This document shows, one piece after another, positions 53,452-64,000 of a stretch of 64,000 bases of DNA. The position numbers and the translations under genes were made by a program. The notes under the pieces are model-generated. The model was not told the origin of the DNA. It made no database searches and saw only the letters and a list, made by a program, of their open reading frames with translations. Position 1 is the first letter of the stretch. Every line of letters starts with the position of its first letter. The DNA is from Mastigias papua (Eukaryota; Cnidaria; Scyphozoa; Rhizostomeae; Mastigiidae), in assembly GCA_964019165.1 (NCBI GenBank), contig OZ025269.1:13857422-13921421 (forward strand). Reading direction: 5' to 3'.

Positions 53452-53539
53452 TAACAGAAGCGTCCTTGTGCAATATATTGATAACAGAAGCGTCCTTGTG
53501 CAATATATTGATAACAGAAGCGTCCTTGTGCAATATATT
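53452..53539. repeat. 30-bp tandem repeat, three copies
   Basis: Unit AACAGAAGCGTCCTTGTGCA plus ATATATTGAT. The copies are identical apart from the edges. Confidence 0.9.
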
Positions 53540-53853
53540 GGTACTTTCATATTTCGCGTTCAAATTTTGGAAGAGTTGTATTATTTTAGACCGCCTAGGT
53601 TTCTAACTTCTCTTCTTCAGTTGTGTAGCTAAAGAAGATTGGTTAAATACGGTGGTCGATGTTGCCATGAAAACGTTATCTGTATCAGCTTCTTATTGAT
53701 GATAATGGGCACTCTTTGATTTCAAAAATACCAAAATATATCATTCTTTCATTCTGTATATTAGTTAGCTGTCTTTGCGACAATACACGTGATGCTAACT
53801 CCTATTGACGTAAAGATATCTTTGTTGCCGAGGCAAGAAAGGAGTTTGAATGC
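53540..53853. other. Unannotated stretch
   Basis: Nothing recognised between the tandem repeat and the inverted repeat. Confidence 0.35.
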
Positions 53854-54202
53854 ATGATCAAAACTACTTACTCAAATCTTGTATATAATACACTCCATAT
53901 GAGCCTTTAACCTCCTTCAACACACTAGTATTATTGCTTACAACAAAAACGAATTGAATTGCATCAATTTGCCACATGTGGCAGTTGAATAATTCACATC
54001 GATATAGCTGTTCTATTGAACATTCCAACTTTAAGAGCACTGTTCTACTGAGCTTTTCATCTTTATATACTGATGAGGACCAGAGCGTCGACACATGTTT
54101 TTATAAAAATGCCGTTAAGCAATAATACTAGTGTGTTGAAGGAGTATAAAGGCTCATATGGAGTGTAATATACACAAGATTTGAGTAAGTAGTTTTGATC
54201 AT
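53854..54202. repeat. Large inverted repeat, 87-bp arms, 175-bp spacer
   Basis: Arms 53854-53940 and 54116-54202 are reverse complements at 83 of 87 positions. Both arms contain ATGATCAAAACTACTTACTC at the outer end and AGTATTATTGCTTA at the inner end. No target duplication is obvious at the outer edges. It may be a foldback element or a recent inverted duplication. Confidence 0.85.
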
Positions 54203-57200
54203 ACCTCCCTTCGCAATTAAGTTAACTTTTTCTAGATACAGTGCAAAGTCTGTCAACCTATGTATGCAAAACGTCGCCATAAATTTGAACAGCAGTGTAG
54301 TTGCAATTGCATATTGACTCAAAACTTTTCGTCTTAACTTTTGTTGCGGTCAATTTTGGAAGTAACCATCCCTGTATGTTGAGTATGACAGTAATATTTT
54401 CGAAGCGATTGCAAGAAAAGTGGTTTTTGTAGTATACTGGACGTAAAGCTCCCCCCCTCCTTAATTCTTGGCCTCCCTTTAATACCTTCATTCAACATTT
54501 GAAGCAGGCTTACATGAAGAATTGGTAAATGTTTCAGTTGGCTTGGTCAATGGCAGTTGCATTTTGTAGAGGAATAGCTCCTCTTCTCGATATTTAGATA
54601 CTCTAAACGTCTCGATTCTTACACCAGTTTTGTCTGTAACCGTTATGATGTCTACACTGTGAAAGATACATGGCTTGATGTGATAGTGCACTTATGATGA
54701 TTACGACAATGCAGATTTATGCTTAGACTTAGCCGATACAATATTCTATCCGCAAAGTATTTGGCACAGAATTTTAAAGAGGTTCAGCAAAATATGAGGT
54801 ATATTGTGATATCTTTATGCTTGGGACCATACCACAGACCATTTTATGACGCCCATATGGAGGGGGAGCGAGAACCATCAAAGATGACCGTAAATTGTGG
54901 GTGGTTGTGGATGGTGCAGAAAGGGGGTGGTTATAGCACTAAAATGTGGACATCCACATTGCTACATCTGTCATCTACAAAAATGTCTTCTGTACGCTAT
55001 CGCTACGCTGGTTTTGCTTTCTGCCATAGATTTGTTATTCGTTGAGCATCTTATACTAAAAGTTTTTCTGAAGTTAGAAATTTGGTCTCATGAAGACATA
55101 AATGTGTTGGATGTAGCTTTATTACTCTGACATTTGAATTTATGGCTTGTTGTGGGATTAGTAAAGAGAATCGGACATTCAGAAAAGGAGAACTCCAGCA
55201 ATTCTACATTACTGAACGTTTGTGGATGGTGGGGGAGGGGAAGGGATCAAGTTTTCAGTCCTTGTATGGACGTATATGGTTCCTTGTTGAACCTCAGTTC
55301 TTTCAAATAGTTTGATTTTGAGCTTCTGTGAGTCTTGGATCTTTCTTAATTCGTTCTGTTACTATTGCAAGTGTGATCAATTGCTGTTTTCAAATTAAGG
55401 AAATTTTAAGAAACTTTTTCTACTAGAAGGTCAACAATTAAGAAACTTTTGCACTTACATCAAAGTCAAGTTTCTTTTAAAAAGGCGCAGATACAGCCCC
55501 CCAAAATATGTCCTCTTAAATCTGCCCAGGATTTTTCTACTCCCATAGACCGAGGGGGGTTTTGTTAGGGGACACAGGTCCTCATCTCAGCATCAATCTG
55601 CTGCTGGACTGGTTGTTTGGGGCGCTGAAAATCTTCCCTTTAGGATTTAAAAACACATTGAATTACATAACTTGGGCTACAGTCCAAGCACAGAAGATAG
55701 TTTTCCCTCACCCACTGCGCCGTAGTACAGTACTTTTTGTACATGGGCAGGCTGATAGTGTCCTTTAGTGAGGTAGGGGGAGCACCACGGCTGGGTCCGA
55801 CGCTGTGGAATTTTTAAATTGTACACTATACAGTTGCTTAAAGTGCCTCTGATCTATGGTGTTTATACTCTCTACTTGCTGCTTGCAAACGTTTGATGTT
55901 GGCAATCTATTTGCAGGTGGGGCCGAATTCAAATTTTGCAACTATAGAAAGGCCTTGCCCCTAGGGCGCCCTGGCTATCGTCCAGAATTGCTGAACCTTG
56001 TTGAATGATGTTATATTAAATATATATTGGGAATTAAATTTTCTAATTTTCCGAAATTCCAGTCAACGATGCGATGATACCGTAATTCAAGCGCTCTTCC
56101 TAGCAAAGTCCCATTTGCACAGATAGACAGGCATATCTCTTCGTAACATGAACCACGGCCCCTTCTTTGTTACTTTTTTATATTAACCATGTAGCAGGTG
56201 GCTTGATAAAGGATTGAGGTGCAGCGTTACGAATTCAAAACGCCAAATATAACGGGTAGTTAAGTTTACCACAGACCAAAGCCATTCATTGTATCCATAA
56301 ATTAACAAGCCCTAGAGCACGAACAATTGGCCGCAGACTCTGACCAGTTGACAAGCTGCCAAAAGCCTAGCCTGCGTTACAAAATAGCCGATGTTTGCTT
56401 GCTAGCTAGATTGCTTGCATACAAAATCCTCCAGTGCAGAGTGAAGAGAGCCAATTTCTCCATTACTTCGATGCATCACTTCCAATAGCTTTTTAGGGCC
56501 GTTAACGGTGTGTAGAAACACCAGAAGAGAACTTTTCTTGGAATACACTACACGTTTTTTATAAGAGAGTTGTTTCTCGCAGTACTGAAAATTTTTACAG
56601 GAAATCTATACGAAGTAAGTAAACGCGATGATTGTCTTGAATAAATATTGGAGTTTTAGAGATATATGACTTAACAACTTTCATTGGTCTTAGAAATGCA
56701 GTACCCAACGTCTTTAACGTTTTTGAGCAGTTGAGTTCTACTTTTGTATAAAACACGTGCAGTTTGTCTGTCTGAGACTTTGTGATAGGCCTTGTCTCCG
56801 TACTTCTTCTTAAGTATAGGGAATCTCATATTTAAGCATTGGTGAACCATCCTACATTTTCCTGGCTACCCCTATTAGAATATTGCTTGATTATTCTCAA
56901 TGAGTTTCTGATAGACATCCAGCAATGATACAGAACATTGATTGAAGTATTGGGTTGGTTTGGCCCAGCATTACAGCAATGTATGTAATACTGAAGAACA
57001 AAAATAATAGGTTGGTTTAATGACCTATACATTGATACCCATTTCTCGTTATTTCTTTTAAGTTTAACATGGCTCTGCAAGTAAGCTCAAGGTGGTAATA
57101 CTTCTCGAAAAGCGTTTCTATGCTTGTTTTGACAACTCCTACTAAACAAGAGCCATGAACTTCCCACATGAGCATTGGTGCTAGAAAGGAAAGATCATGA

Positions 57201-57869
57201 CGTTAAATATGCTTTTCTACACAATTTAGTTCAGATCTGTAAGGTTATCATAGCAATGAACTGGAAGCTGAATGCAAGTTATGTTTAACTTATCCTTTAA
57301 GTCGTATAAACATCTCTCCTAACACCACAATGGTAAGCACGATCATGAGATCAACATTGACAAAAGGGCCATTCTATAGCTTATGTAACACTCATATTAC
57401 TTGTCAGACCTGGTAGCTGAGCATACGCAGTGAAAGAGTAAACGCGCAGATTTCTTCTCATTTTGCTTGTGACTTCACTGCTTTCTCTTATGCTTCGTTA
57501 AATAAACACGGCATGTTTCATATGTTCCATATATTAACCAACTGACTGAATATAGTCTGTGGCCATCTCTTAATTGCTCATAATCTCAAGCTTTGCACAT
57601 CACAATTGAGTTAGGCAAAGGTAAGCACGCGCTTTTATTTGAGAAAGTTCATCCTGGTCTTATGTGGTCTTATCGGCTTAAATCAAACGGAATATATTTG
57701 TTTTTAGCTGGTTTTTACGGTATACAGAGATCAAAACAATGGGTAGTGATTGATGAAAACCGGTGAGGAATTACAAGCTCGATGAGGGCCGTTTAAGATT
57801 CGTTATTAACAACGATAGGTATGGCCTGGAAAAATCTTATAAAATTTCCGACATAGTCCCATTATCATA
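54203..57869. other. Intergenic region with repeat fragments
   Basis: No host gene is supported. About 55380-55488 contains AATTAAGAAACTTTTGC and TCAAGTTTCTTTTAAAAAGG, a fragment of the GGTTYCTTATAAAAA MITE family. About 56545-56705 matches repeat family E of 29925-30185 (GCGATGATTGTCTTG, ATATGACTTA). ORFs at 54719-55130, 55562-55768 and 56832-57080 show no motif. Confidence 0.45.
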
Positions 57870-59719
57870 TTACTATTATTATTGTTAGGAATGTTTAAGG
57901 AGGGTGGCCCGTCAGCCTTAGCTGGTTTTCAAGGGGCCCTCCATCTAACTTCAAAATACAGCAATAAGTTTTCAAAGTAGCTAATTAGTATTTCTACTTA
58001 AGATTAAGTTGGAATGTACATACTCAAAAATAATCTATTAGGAATGCAAATCTAGAAACAATCAGAGTATTGAAATAAAATTCTCTGTTGTGAAAACAGT
58101 AAGGGAACGTTAGGAGCAAAATAGCGACTTTTGAAAGAGAAAAGATTAAGTGCAAACTTTGAATCTGACAGTAGGCTGTTTCACAGTTTCGCGCCCTTGT
58201 AGGAAAAATTTTTCTGCCCATTAGAGGACATGTTTTGTGGTAGTTTAAGTTCGGTAGCGGTAATTCGAAAGGTTGTACGAAGAATCAGATGAGTTTGCGG
58301 CAAATAGATCGAAGAGGTATTGGGGGCCAAGCCCATTTGTAGATTTAGAAAGCCATAATTCGAGTTTCATGTTGATCAAGAACTTCGTTCGTTTCCAACT
58401 CAGGTAGTTGATTAAAGGTCTGCTAAGTGTATCATAATTACTACCAGTTATTAATCTGGCTGCCCAATTTTAAGGCATCTGAAGATGCTGGATTTCAGTG
58501 AGGCCAACGACACCCCAGACTGCACAACAGTAGCGAAAATTTGATTCGACTAAACTAGTTTATAGGTTCTTGAGTGACTCTCCATGTACAAATCTCTTGG
58601 CGTACTTCATTATCCCAGGAGAGCGAGAAATCTTTTTAGAAACTTCTTGATTATGCTTTTTGCAGTCAAGAGCGTTATCGATATGGGCTTCAAGATACTT
58701 GTGCATTCAGCACCATGCAAATCTATATGGCGTATGCGCAGAACAGCTGGCTTCTGTTTAGAGGAAATTATCATAGACTGCATATTTGTAACATTCAAGG
58801 AAGCTTGTTTCCGTTCGACCATTTATCAAGAGCTTCAAGGTTCTGGTTTAGAGCCATGTTTAACTGAGACACACTATGGTTTTGAAAACTGAAGCTAGTA
58901 CCATCAGCATATATATAGACTATGGCTGTACTAAGGATTTTAGTGATGTCATCGATGTAGAGTAGCAATAACAGGGTGCCGAGGCATGAACCTCGCGGTA
59001 CACCTTTGTAAGTAGTTTAGACTTTTGAGGCTACACTGTTAACTCTAGTGAATTGGTAGCGGTTAGAGAGCTATGACGTGAACCAACTTTCTTCGTATGA
59101 TTGAATCCCGTAATGAGCAAGCTTTTGAACAAGATTTTCATGATGGACAGTATCAAGAGCTTTTATCAAGTCACCAAAGATTCCCCCCCTCCACATATTT
59201 TCCAACATCTAAACCACTAAACCAATCATCAGTGCATTTAAGTATAGCATTGACTATTGAATGAAGTGTTCTGAATCCAGATTGACTAGGGACTAGGAGA
59301 CCATTCGTATTGATACAATTGATTGTACACTAATTATTCAAAGGGTCTAGAAAGAATCGGAAGGACTGACGTAAGTCGATAATTTGCTTTGGAACATTCA
59401 TCTCCATCTTTAAAGATAGGAATAGCTCTTGCTGTTTTCCAGAGACAAAGGAATTCCCCTTTTTTCAAAGATTTGTTAAACATGTAAATTTGTGACTTAT
59501 TTAATATATTTGCATTTTACATTAAATATTAAGATTCAATTGAATGAGGTAGGATTGCATTGAACCAAATTATGTTAGTGGACTGAAAAAATTGTGGGAC
59601 TGAATTGAATGTTTATAAGAGCTGAATATTGTTACAAATGAGCAGCCATACAAGGCTAGCTCTTCTAGAGTAACTGGAGATATTTTCATCTCCAAAGCCC
59701 GTAGATGTTTTCATTTTAA
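57870..59719 (-). pseudogene. LINE 3' half: reverse transcriptase pseudogene (CR1/L2-like)
   Basis: Read on the minus strand from 59719: MKTSTGFGDENISSY, WKTARAIPIFKDGDECSKAN, YRLTSVLPILSRPFE, QSGFRTLHSIVNAIL and GDLIKALDTVHH. Then come GVPRGSCLGTLLLLLYIDDI and IYADGTSF; the family catalytic site is FADD, so one aspartate is lost. NGNKLPLNVTN, RLITGSNYDTLSRPLINYLS and NSSDSSYNLSNYRYR follow. It ends in a GGAGGGCCCC/GGGCCACCCTCC stem and an AAT tail near 57870. There are several stops. Its 5' half continues at 61985. Confidence 0.85.
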
Positions 59720-61984
59720 GGTAGGAGACTAGGTTGAAATCTAATTTCCACATGGTGTATCAGTTAAGCATGATTTTCACAAAAGATAGGTAATTTTGTG
59801 TGCTGATTTGAAATCTGAAGAAAAAATTTCAAAATTTTAATTCGTTTCCATGGCAACGGGGTAGAAATGCCATTAAAGTAGGGGTATTTATAATAAGAAC
59901 CAAAGGCAGGCTACATTTTCTATGGATGGTATGCAAATGTTTTTGTTTCTCTAGATACCTAAAGTGTGCAAGTAAGAAAGCTTTTCCATTAAATTATTAA
60001 TTATTTAAATAATATATTATTTTTTTCATTAGGCCCAATTTTCTCATCATCACCAATAACTTTCAACAAAGTCTGTCCTGAGATTACAAGCTCTAAATAA
60101 ATTTAAACTTCTTACTTGCACTCTTCATTCTCTAGCAAACATAATGATATACAGCATTGTGGGTGATTTGTTGATTATCATAGAAAATAACTCTTTACAA
60201 AGTTAGGTAGTAGTGAACAAAACACACTTTCGGAAATCTACCCTCAAATTCTAGAAAGAGTTTACCATGAAGGTTTTCATTTTTTCTAGTCTCATACTAT
60301 CATATGAGTTAATTCCTACTATCAAAGAGTATTCTAGGCAACAAAAATTGGCACTGTTTGTTTCTTGAGCTTTCAAAATCTTTCAAATGAACAAGAAATC
60401 AATATGCAAGAGGCACCAGCTATCCTGTTGTATTTGTGTGTCTAGCTCTTCTTACACTTTTACTCTTCTACTTTCTTTGTTAATTGAATTAATGCCTTAA
60501 TAATTTAAAATGGTTTATACATTTCTCCTTCTTTAGCTGTGATGAATTTCTCTTTGCTCTATTGCAATATCTCAGTTTTGTCAATCTCTTTCTAGCAGAT
60601 ATATCACAAGCCTTTCAGTCTTTCTAACTCTCTGTAGGGTTTTCTTTCTTGATGCAGTTATTAAAAAAGCTCCTGGAGAAATACCCATTGCATTGAACAA
60701 CATATTTTTAAAGGTACTGCACATTGAATATTGGCACAATGCTAAACAGGTTGCTGTTTCATATTTTTCTTTCTGCATAATTGACCTTTGGGCACAATCT
60801 CCAAACCATATTGTGTAAAGCTTCATTTGAGTTTTATGTTCTGTTCTGCATGCATCTCTCCAGTAATTTGAGATCTGCCAGTCTTTGCAATATAGTCATT
60901 AGCAACTCACCAATTTCTACAGGAAGATTGTCATGCTTTGTATAAGTATCAGGCTTTTCTCCCTTAGCAACAACTCTTTGCCAGAAATACCATGATTTTT
61001 CCCCCGGTGAGCAGCTGTTGCTCTTAATTTCACCTCAAAAGACACTTGATCCATAGATGACACTGGTTGCTTCACTCACAAAAATAGCTTTCGACTACTA
61101 CTTCAATGCAGGACCTGCACAAAATATGTCCTTTCTTGCAAGTAATGCGGCCAACTTTTCAACCCAGTTGAATGGCATTTTGAAGAAAGGAGCGTCTTGA
61201 TGAACCTGTTGATCGTGCTTTTCTAGACAATCGTGACGTGATCTTCCTCATCGAAAGCAAGTTCATATGAACATCCGCGATATGTGATTCCTCTATGTTT
61301 ATATCTGGCAGAGTACGTTTCTTTGCGCTAGCAGATTCGAAGTCACCTCGAAATTTGGTGTCCTTTCTCGTATCTGAAGCAAACATTTTAACTTCTCTAG
61401 GCTTGCAAATTTTTCTCTTTTGGTGTCCAAGGACTTTGTGCAGCGTTCAAAACCTCTCTTTTGCCATTTCTACTAAATTATTTTCGAATTACAAGGGATT
61501 TTCAAAATAACAGTCCAGCCATGAAACAGTTAGGCCACTTAAAAATTATCACGTGTGCTGGAACTAGCCAATCAAACCTCAGAATTGCATTTGTCTCTAG
61601 GCAACAAGAACAAGCTATTGTTATACCACCTCGAGGAATAGAGCCTTGGCACGATATGGAGGCAGAGTACTTTACTAAAACATGGACCAAGAGACCCAGG
61701 AGAAATTGAGCTTTCTATCGATATATAGTGTCCTATGGTTGTGAAACCAGTACTAAAAATGCTAGTCGTTAAAAACACCTAGATTTTTCCTCAACTATTC
61801 TATCTTCCTCAAGAATTTTGGCAACCATAGGTTACATTTTGCCCTTTACGACAAAAATTTGCGAAGAGTTTACATGTTTTACTTATATTTTCTGAAAATA
61901 TATATATTAAACTAAATTTTTCAAGCAAAAAAATGTTTTTGAAATTTTCATCAAAAATCTACATTTTCAACCTAGTCTCCTACC
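59720..61984. mobile_element. Kolobok-like DNA transposon, 2265 bp, TTAA target duplication
   Basis: A perfect 20-bp terminal inverted repeat (GGTAGGAGACTAGGTTGAAA) bounds the element. It is flanked by TTAA at 59716-59719 and 61985-61988. It interrupts the LINE linker: when one TTAA is read through, the LINE frame continues as QYIRDAFVKMKTSTGFGDEN. TTAA duplications are known for piggyBac and Kolobok. The internal protein remnant and the GG terminus favour Kolobok. Confidence 0.8.
60581..61034 (-). pseudogene. Transposase remnant, Kolobok/Mutator-like
   Basis: From 61034 to 60843 the frame is open for 64 codons: SCSPGEKSWYFWQRVVAKGE, KPDTYTKHDNLP, LLMTILQRLADLKLLERCM. After a TAA comes NSNEALHNMVWRLCPK. 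A frameshift then leads to MLFNAMGISPGAFLITASRK, TLQRVRKTERL and a stop at 60581. The pattern CPxGxxSWCxxQ...YxHKxxLP...L..CLHGxTQNxNESxxxxxWxxCPK...GI.PG is that of transposases often labelled Mutator-like or Kolobok. The N-terminal part is not recognisable. An ORF at 61159-61386 on the same strand (basic, Ser/Arg-rich) may belong to it. Confidence 0.6.
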
Positions 61985-63267
61985 TTAACGAAGGCATCCC
62001 TGATATATTGGTTTGTTAATCTCTGCAAATTTCATCCTTTTTTGACTTTTATTTATCAAAATAGTCGCCAAGTAAAAGGGGGTTTGGAGGTTGATCAGTT
62101 TCATCATCTTTCTCTCTATTAATAGACCAAAAAGTAGCCGTATTCATGGTGTTGGAGATATCCCCTCTTGCCAGGATTGAGATGACCCCTTCAATAGGAG
62201 ATGAGATATTTGTTGATTTACATTGTTTATTGAGTAGTGAGTTTAGTTATCTTCCAAGTTTCTTTCATATTGCCTTTGCACCCATTGTCTTTTTAGCTAA
62301 ACATCGAGGCTATTTACCTTATTCCGGACTGTTTAATAGCTGTTTATCATAGCTGGAAATTTGTGCTTAACAGCTGTTTTGCTTTTCTCTTAACAGCAAT
62401 GAAGATTTTTGCTCCTTGGTAGCCCATAAAAAATTCATATCATTAGCCTTCATCTCTCTGATGGGGGCGTGTTTTTCTATATGCCAAAAAACAGGGATGA
62501 CCTATCTCCTATAATTATGGCGATGTTATTTGATTTTTGAGCAATTTTCTCCCAGCAGATACTTTAGACATCAGCCAAAAACACCTCTTGATTAAATTTT
62601 TTCATATTTCTGGTAATGATCAGTCTGTGACTTATGCCAACTCAGCTCTTAGTTTGCGCTTACAGGAAACCATATAGTGGTAGCTCAGCGGTACTTTGTG
62701 TACTCCAATCTAACATATTCCCAGTGCATGTCGTAGTGATTGGATCAATAGGTGTGGAGGGTGTTAGTTTTCCTCTAGTTGGCTCATTGATTAATTTTTT
62801 ACGACTAAATAGTTGGTACAGGTTAAGTTTATCTCTGGAGTTGCTATCAAAAGAAAATCTAGCAACGCCTTACGAAAGTCACCTTTAAGTATTATCTCCT
62901 TGCACTCTTTATCAAGATACGAAGGAACTCTTTCAGATTTGCACAAGGTGGAAACTGGATCAATGTTGGGCCTGTACCAAGTAACAGTGAGGAAAAGTTT
63001 TTCATTTAGGTAGTTGTACTTCAATACAGAGTAGCACCAAGTCATCAACAGGAATGTCTTTCCTAACAATAAACTTTAGATTAGCTACTTCTGACATATA
63101 TGTAAGGAAATCCTCCCTCCCACCAAATCAAGATATATCAAGGCGCAGTTGTATATATCCTGTAATTCCAGTAATCTGTTGATCAATCGAGTCACCCTAC
63201 TTGGTCCTCATTTAACGCTAATATATAAAGTCCCATGTTGTTTATTAGTGCTCTGATTTCATCAAAG
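61985..63267 (-). pseudogene. LINE 5' half: endonuclease domain and linker
   Basis: On the minus strand: GLRNHFDEIRALINNMGLYI and LALNE (apurinic endonuclease motif), YIQLRLDIS, then VDDLVLLCIEVQLP. Next are LTVTWYRPNIDPVSTLC and KECKEIILKGDF; the family has GDFN, with Asp and Asn catalytic. The linker has RNMKKFNQEVFLADV and DQPPNPLLLGDY. Stops and frameshifts are present. It is contiguous with the half at 57870-59719 once the TTAA element is removed, giving a LINE of about 3.2 kb. Confidence 0.8.
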
Positions 63268-63371
63268 TGATTTCTTAGTCCATTCCTTTGATGAAGTCAA
63301 TGCACTCATAAACAACATGTGAATTTATATATTAGCATTAAATTAGACCAAGCTAGGTGGCTCGATTGATC
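63181..63371. repeat. Inverted duplication (hairpin) at the LINE 5' end
   Basis: Arms 63181-63267 and 63286-63371 are reverse complements at roughly 80-85 percent of positions (GATCAATCGAG, CTTGGTC, GCTAATATATAAA, ACATGTTGTTTAT-like and TTCATCAAAG are shared). The loop is 18 nt. Confidence 0.75.
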
Positions 63372-63548
63372 CTCAGACTATTGCAGTTACGCTGAAATGG
63401 TGGTGCCATCATTAGGCCTTTCCTAGATTTACTACTTAAGCGGCATTTGTTATTGGTTATGTGACCATGGAATTAGGTTGGAAGACTAGCATCAGCCTGC
63501 GCTCTTCTGCTTTGTTTGTCATCCTTTAGTCAAGTGAACATTACTCGC
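63372..63548. other. Short unannotated stretch
   Basis: Nothing recognised between the LINE end and the next MITE. Confidence 0.35.
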
Positions 63549-63996
63549 TTTTATAAGGAACCACTTTATAAGGAGCCTGCATGTAAAAATATTTAAGGTA
63601 CTTATACTACTAAATGAAAATTCCCTGAGGAACTTGTCAATTTGAAAATATTTTTATAACAGCAAGCAATCAAGAATTAGTAAGCCGGCTCTATTCAAAA
63701 TATTTCATTGAGTATGCTTTATGCTTTTACATTTAGACATTGTGCTTTAACATTTATAGAGCTTCTTTCTTACCTACTTTATATGTTTATTCTTAAGTTA
63801 TGGCGAAAATTAAAAGAAAAAATTAAGAATTTAAATGTTTTACCTGTGTATGTGCCATTTTTGTGGCACTAAATGTGCAGTGAAATTAAGGAAATATTGA
63901 GTAACTGCTTGTTCTACAATCTGACCATTTTGATCACCGAAGGGCCACAACTAAGGAAAATCTGGAACTAGACCTTGAGTTAGGTTCCTTATAAAA
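63549..63996. mobile_element. GGTTYCTTATAAAAA MITE family, copy C
   Basis: A perfect 14-bp inverted terminus TTTTATAAGGAACC lies at 63549-63562 and 63983-63996. CTTGAGTTAGGTTCCTTATA at the right end matches CTTGAGCTAGGTTTCTTGTA of copy A. The interior is AT-rich and non-coding. Confidence 0.6.
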
Positions 63997-64000
63997 ATAC

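Noticed and set aside
58584..58892. 102-codon plus-strand ORF
   Set aside because: Lies antisense to the LINE reverse transcriptase pseudogene.
62634..62888. 84-codon plus-strand ORF
   Set aside because: Antisense to the LINE endonuclease/linker segment.

Overview
The window is AT-rich animal nuclear DNA. It has GT-AG introns, long introns and intergenic gaps, and a heavy load of decayed transposons and microsatellites. The gene content (a ciliary radial-spoke protein, a TTC9-type TPR protein, an NK-class homeobox gene with an EH1 motif, and GTP cyclohydrolase I) points to a metazoan. The CR1/L2-like LINEs and the Kolobok-like transposon would fit an early-branching aquatic animal such as a cnidarian or sponge. 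That placement is an inference from style and memory, not proven.

Layout. 0-12 kb is the gene-dense part, with three minus-strand genes: the 5' end of a TTC9-family gene (124-1489, running off the left edge), an intronless FAM204A-like gene (3511-4278) and a complete six-exon RSPH9 (7605-12054). From 14.3 to 39.0 kb lies GCH1 on the plus strand. Five exons sit within 14.3-20.9 kb, then an intron of about 17.9 kb precedes the last exon at 38843-38969. The introns hold LINE remnants, several short inverted-repeat (MITE-like) families, a pogo-like remnant, a PIF/Harbinger-like element and one unassigned minus-strand ORF. From 39 to 46.7 kb I see only LINE 3' ends and simple repeats. At 46715-47883 is a complete two-exon NK-class homeobox gene on the minus strand. 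From 48 to 64 kb there is no convincing host gene. This part holds TA arrays with palindromic hammerhead-like motifs, an 87-bp inverted repeat, and a LINE (minus strand, about 63.3-57.9 kb) split by a 2265-bp TTAA-flanked Kolobok-like transposon.

The genes do not form a pathway. GCH1 starts tetrahydrobiopterin synthesis, RSPH9 acts in motile cilia, the NK protein is a transcription factor, and the other two are poorly characterised. The strongest unexplained structures are the perfect 60-bp-arm palindrome at 50391-50514 and its degenerate relative at 52058-52141. Both lie next to long TA arrays and carry a hammerhead-ribozyme-like core, as in Penelope-like elements or retrozymes. All coordinates and splice joins were worked out by hand from the sequence; no database search was run.
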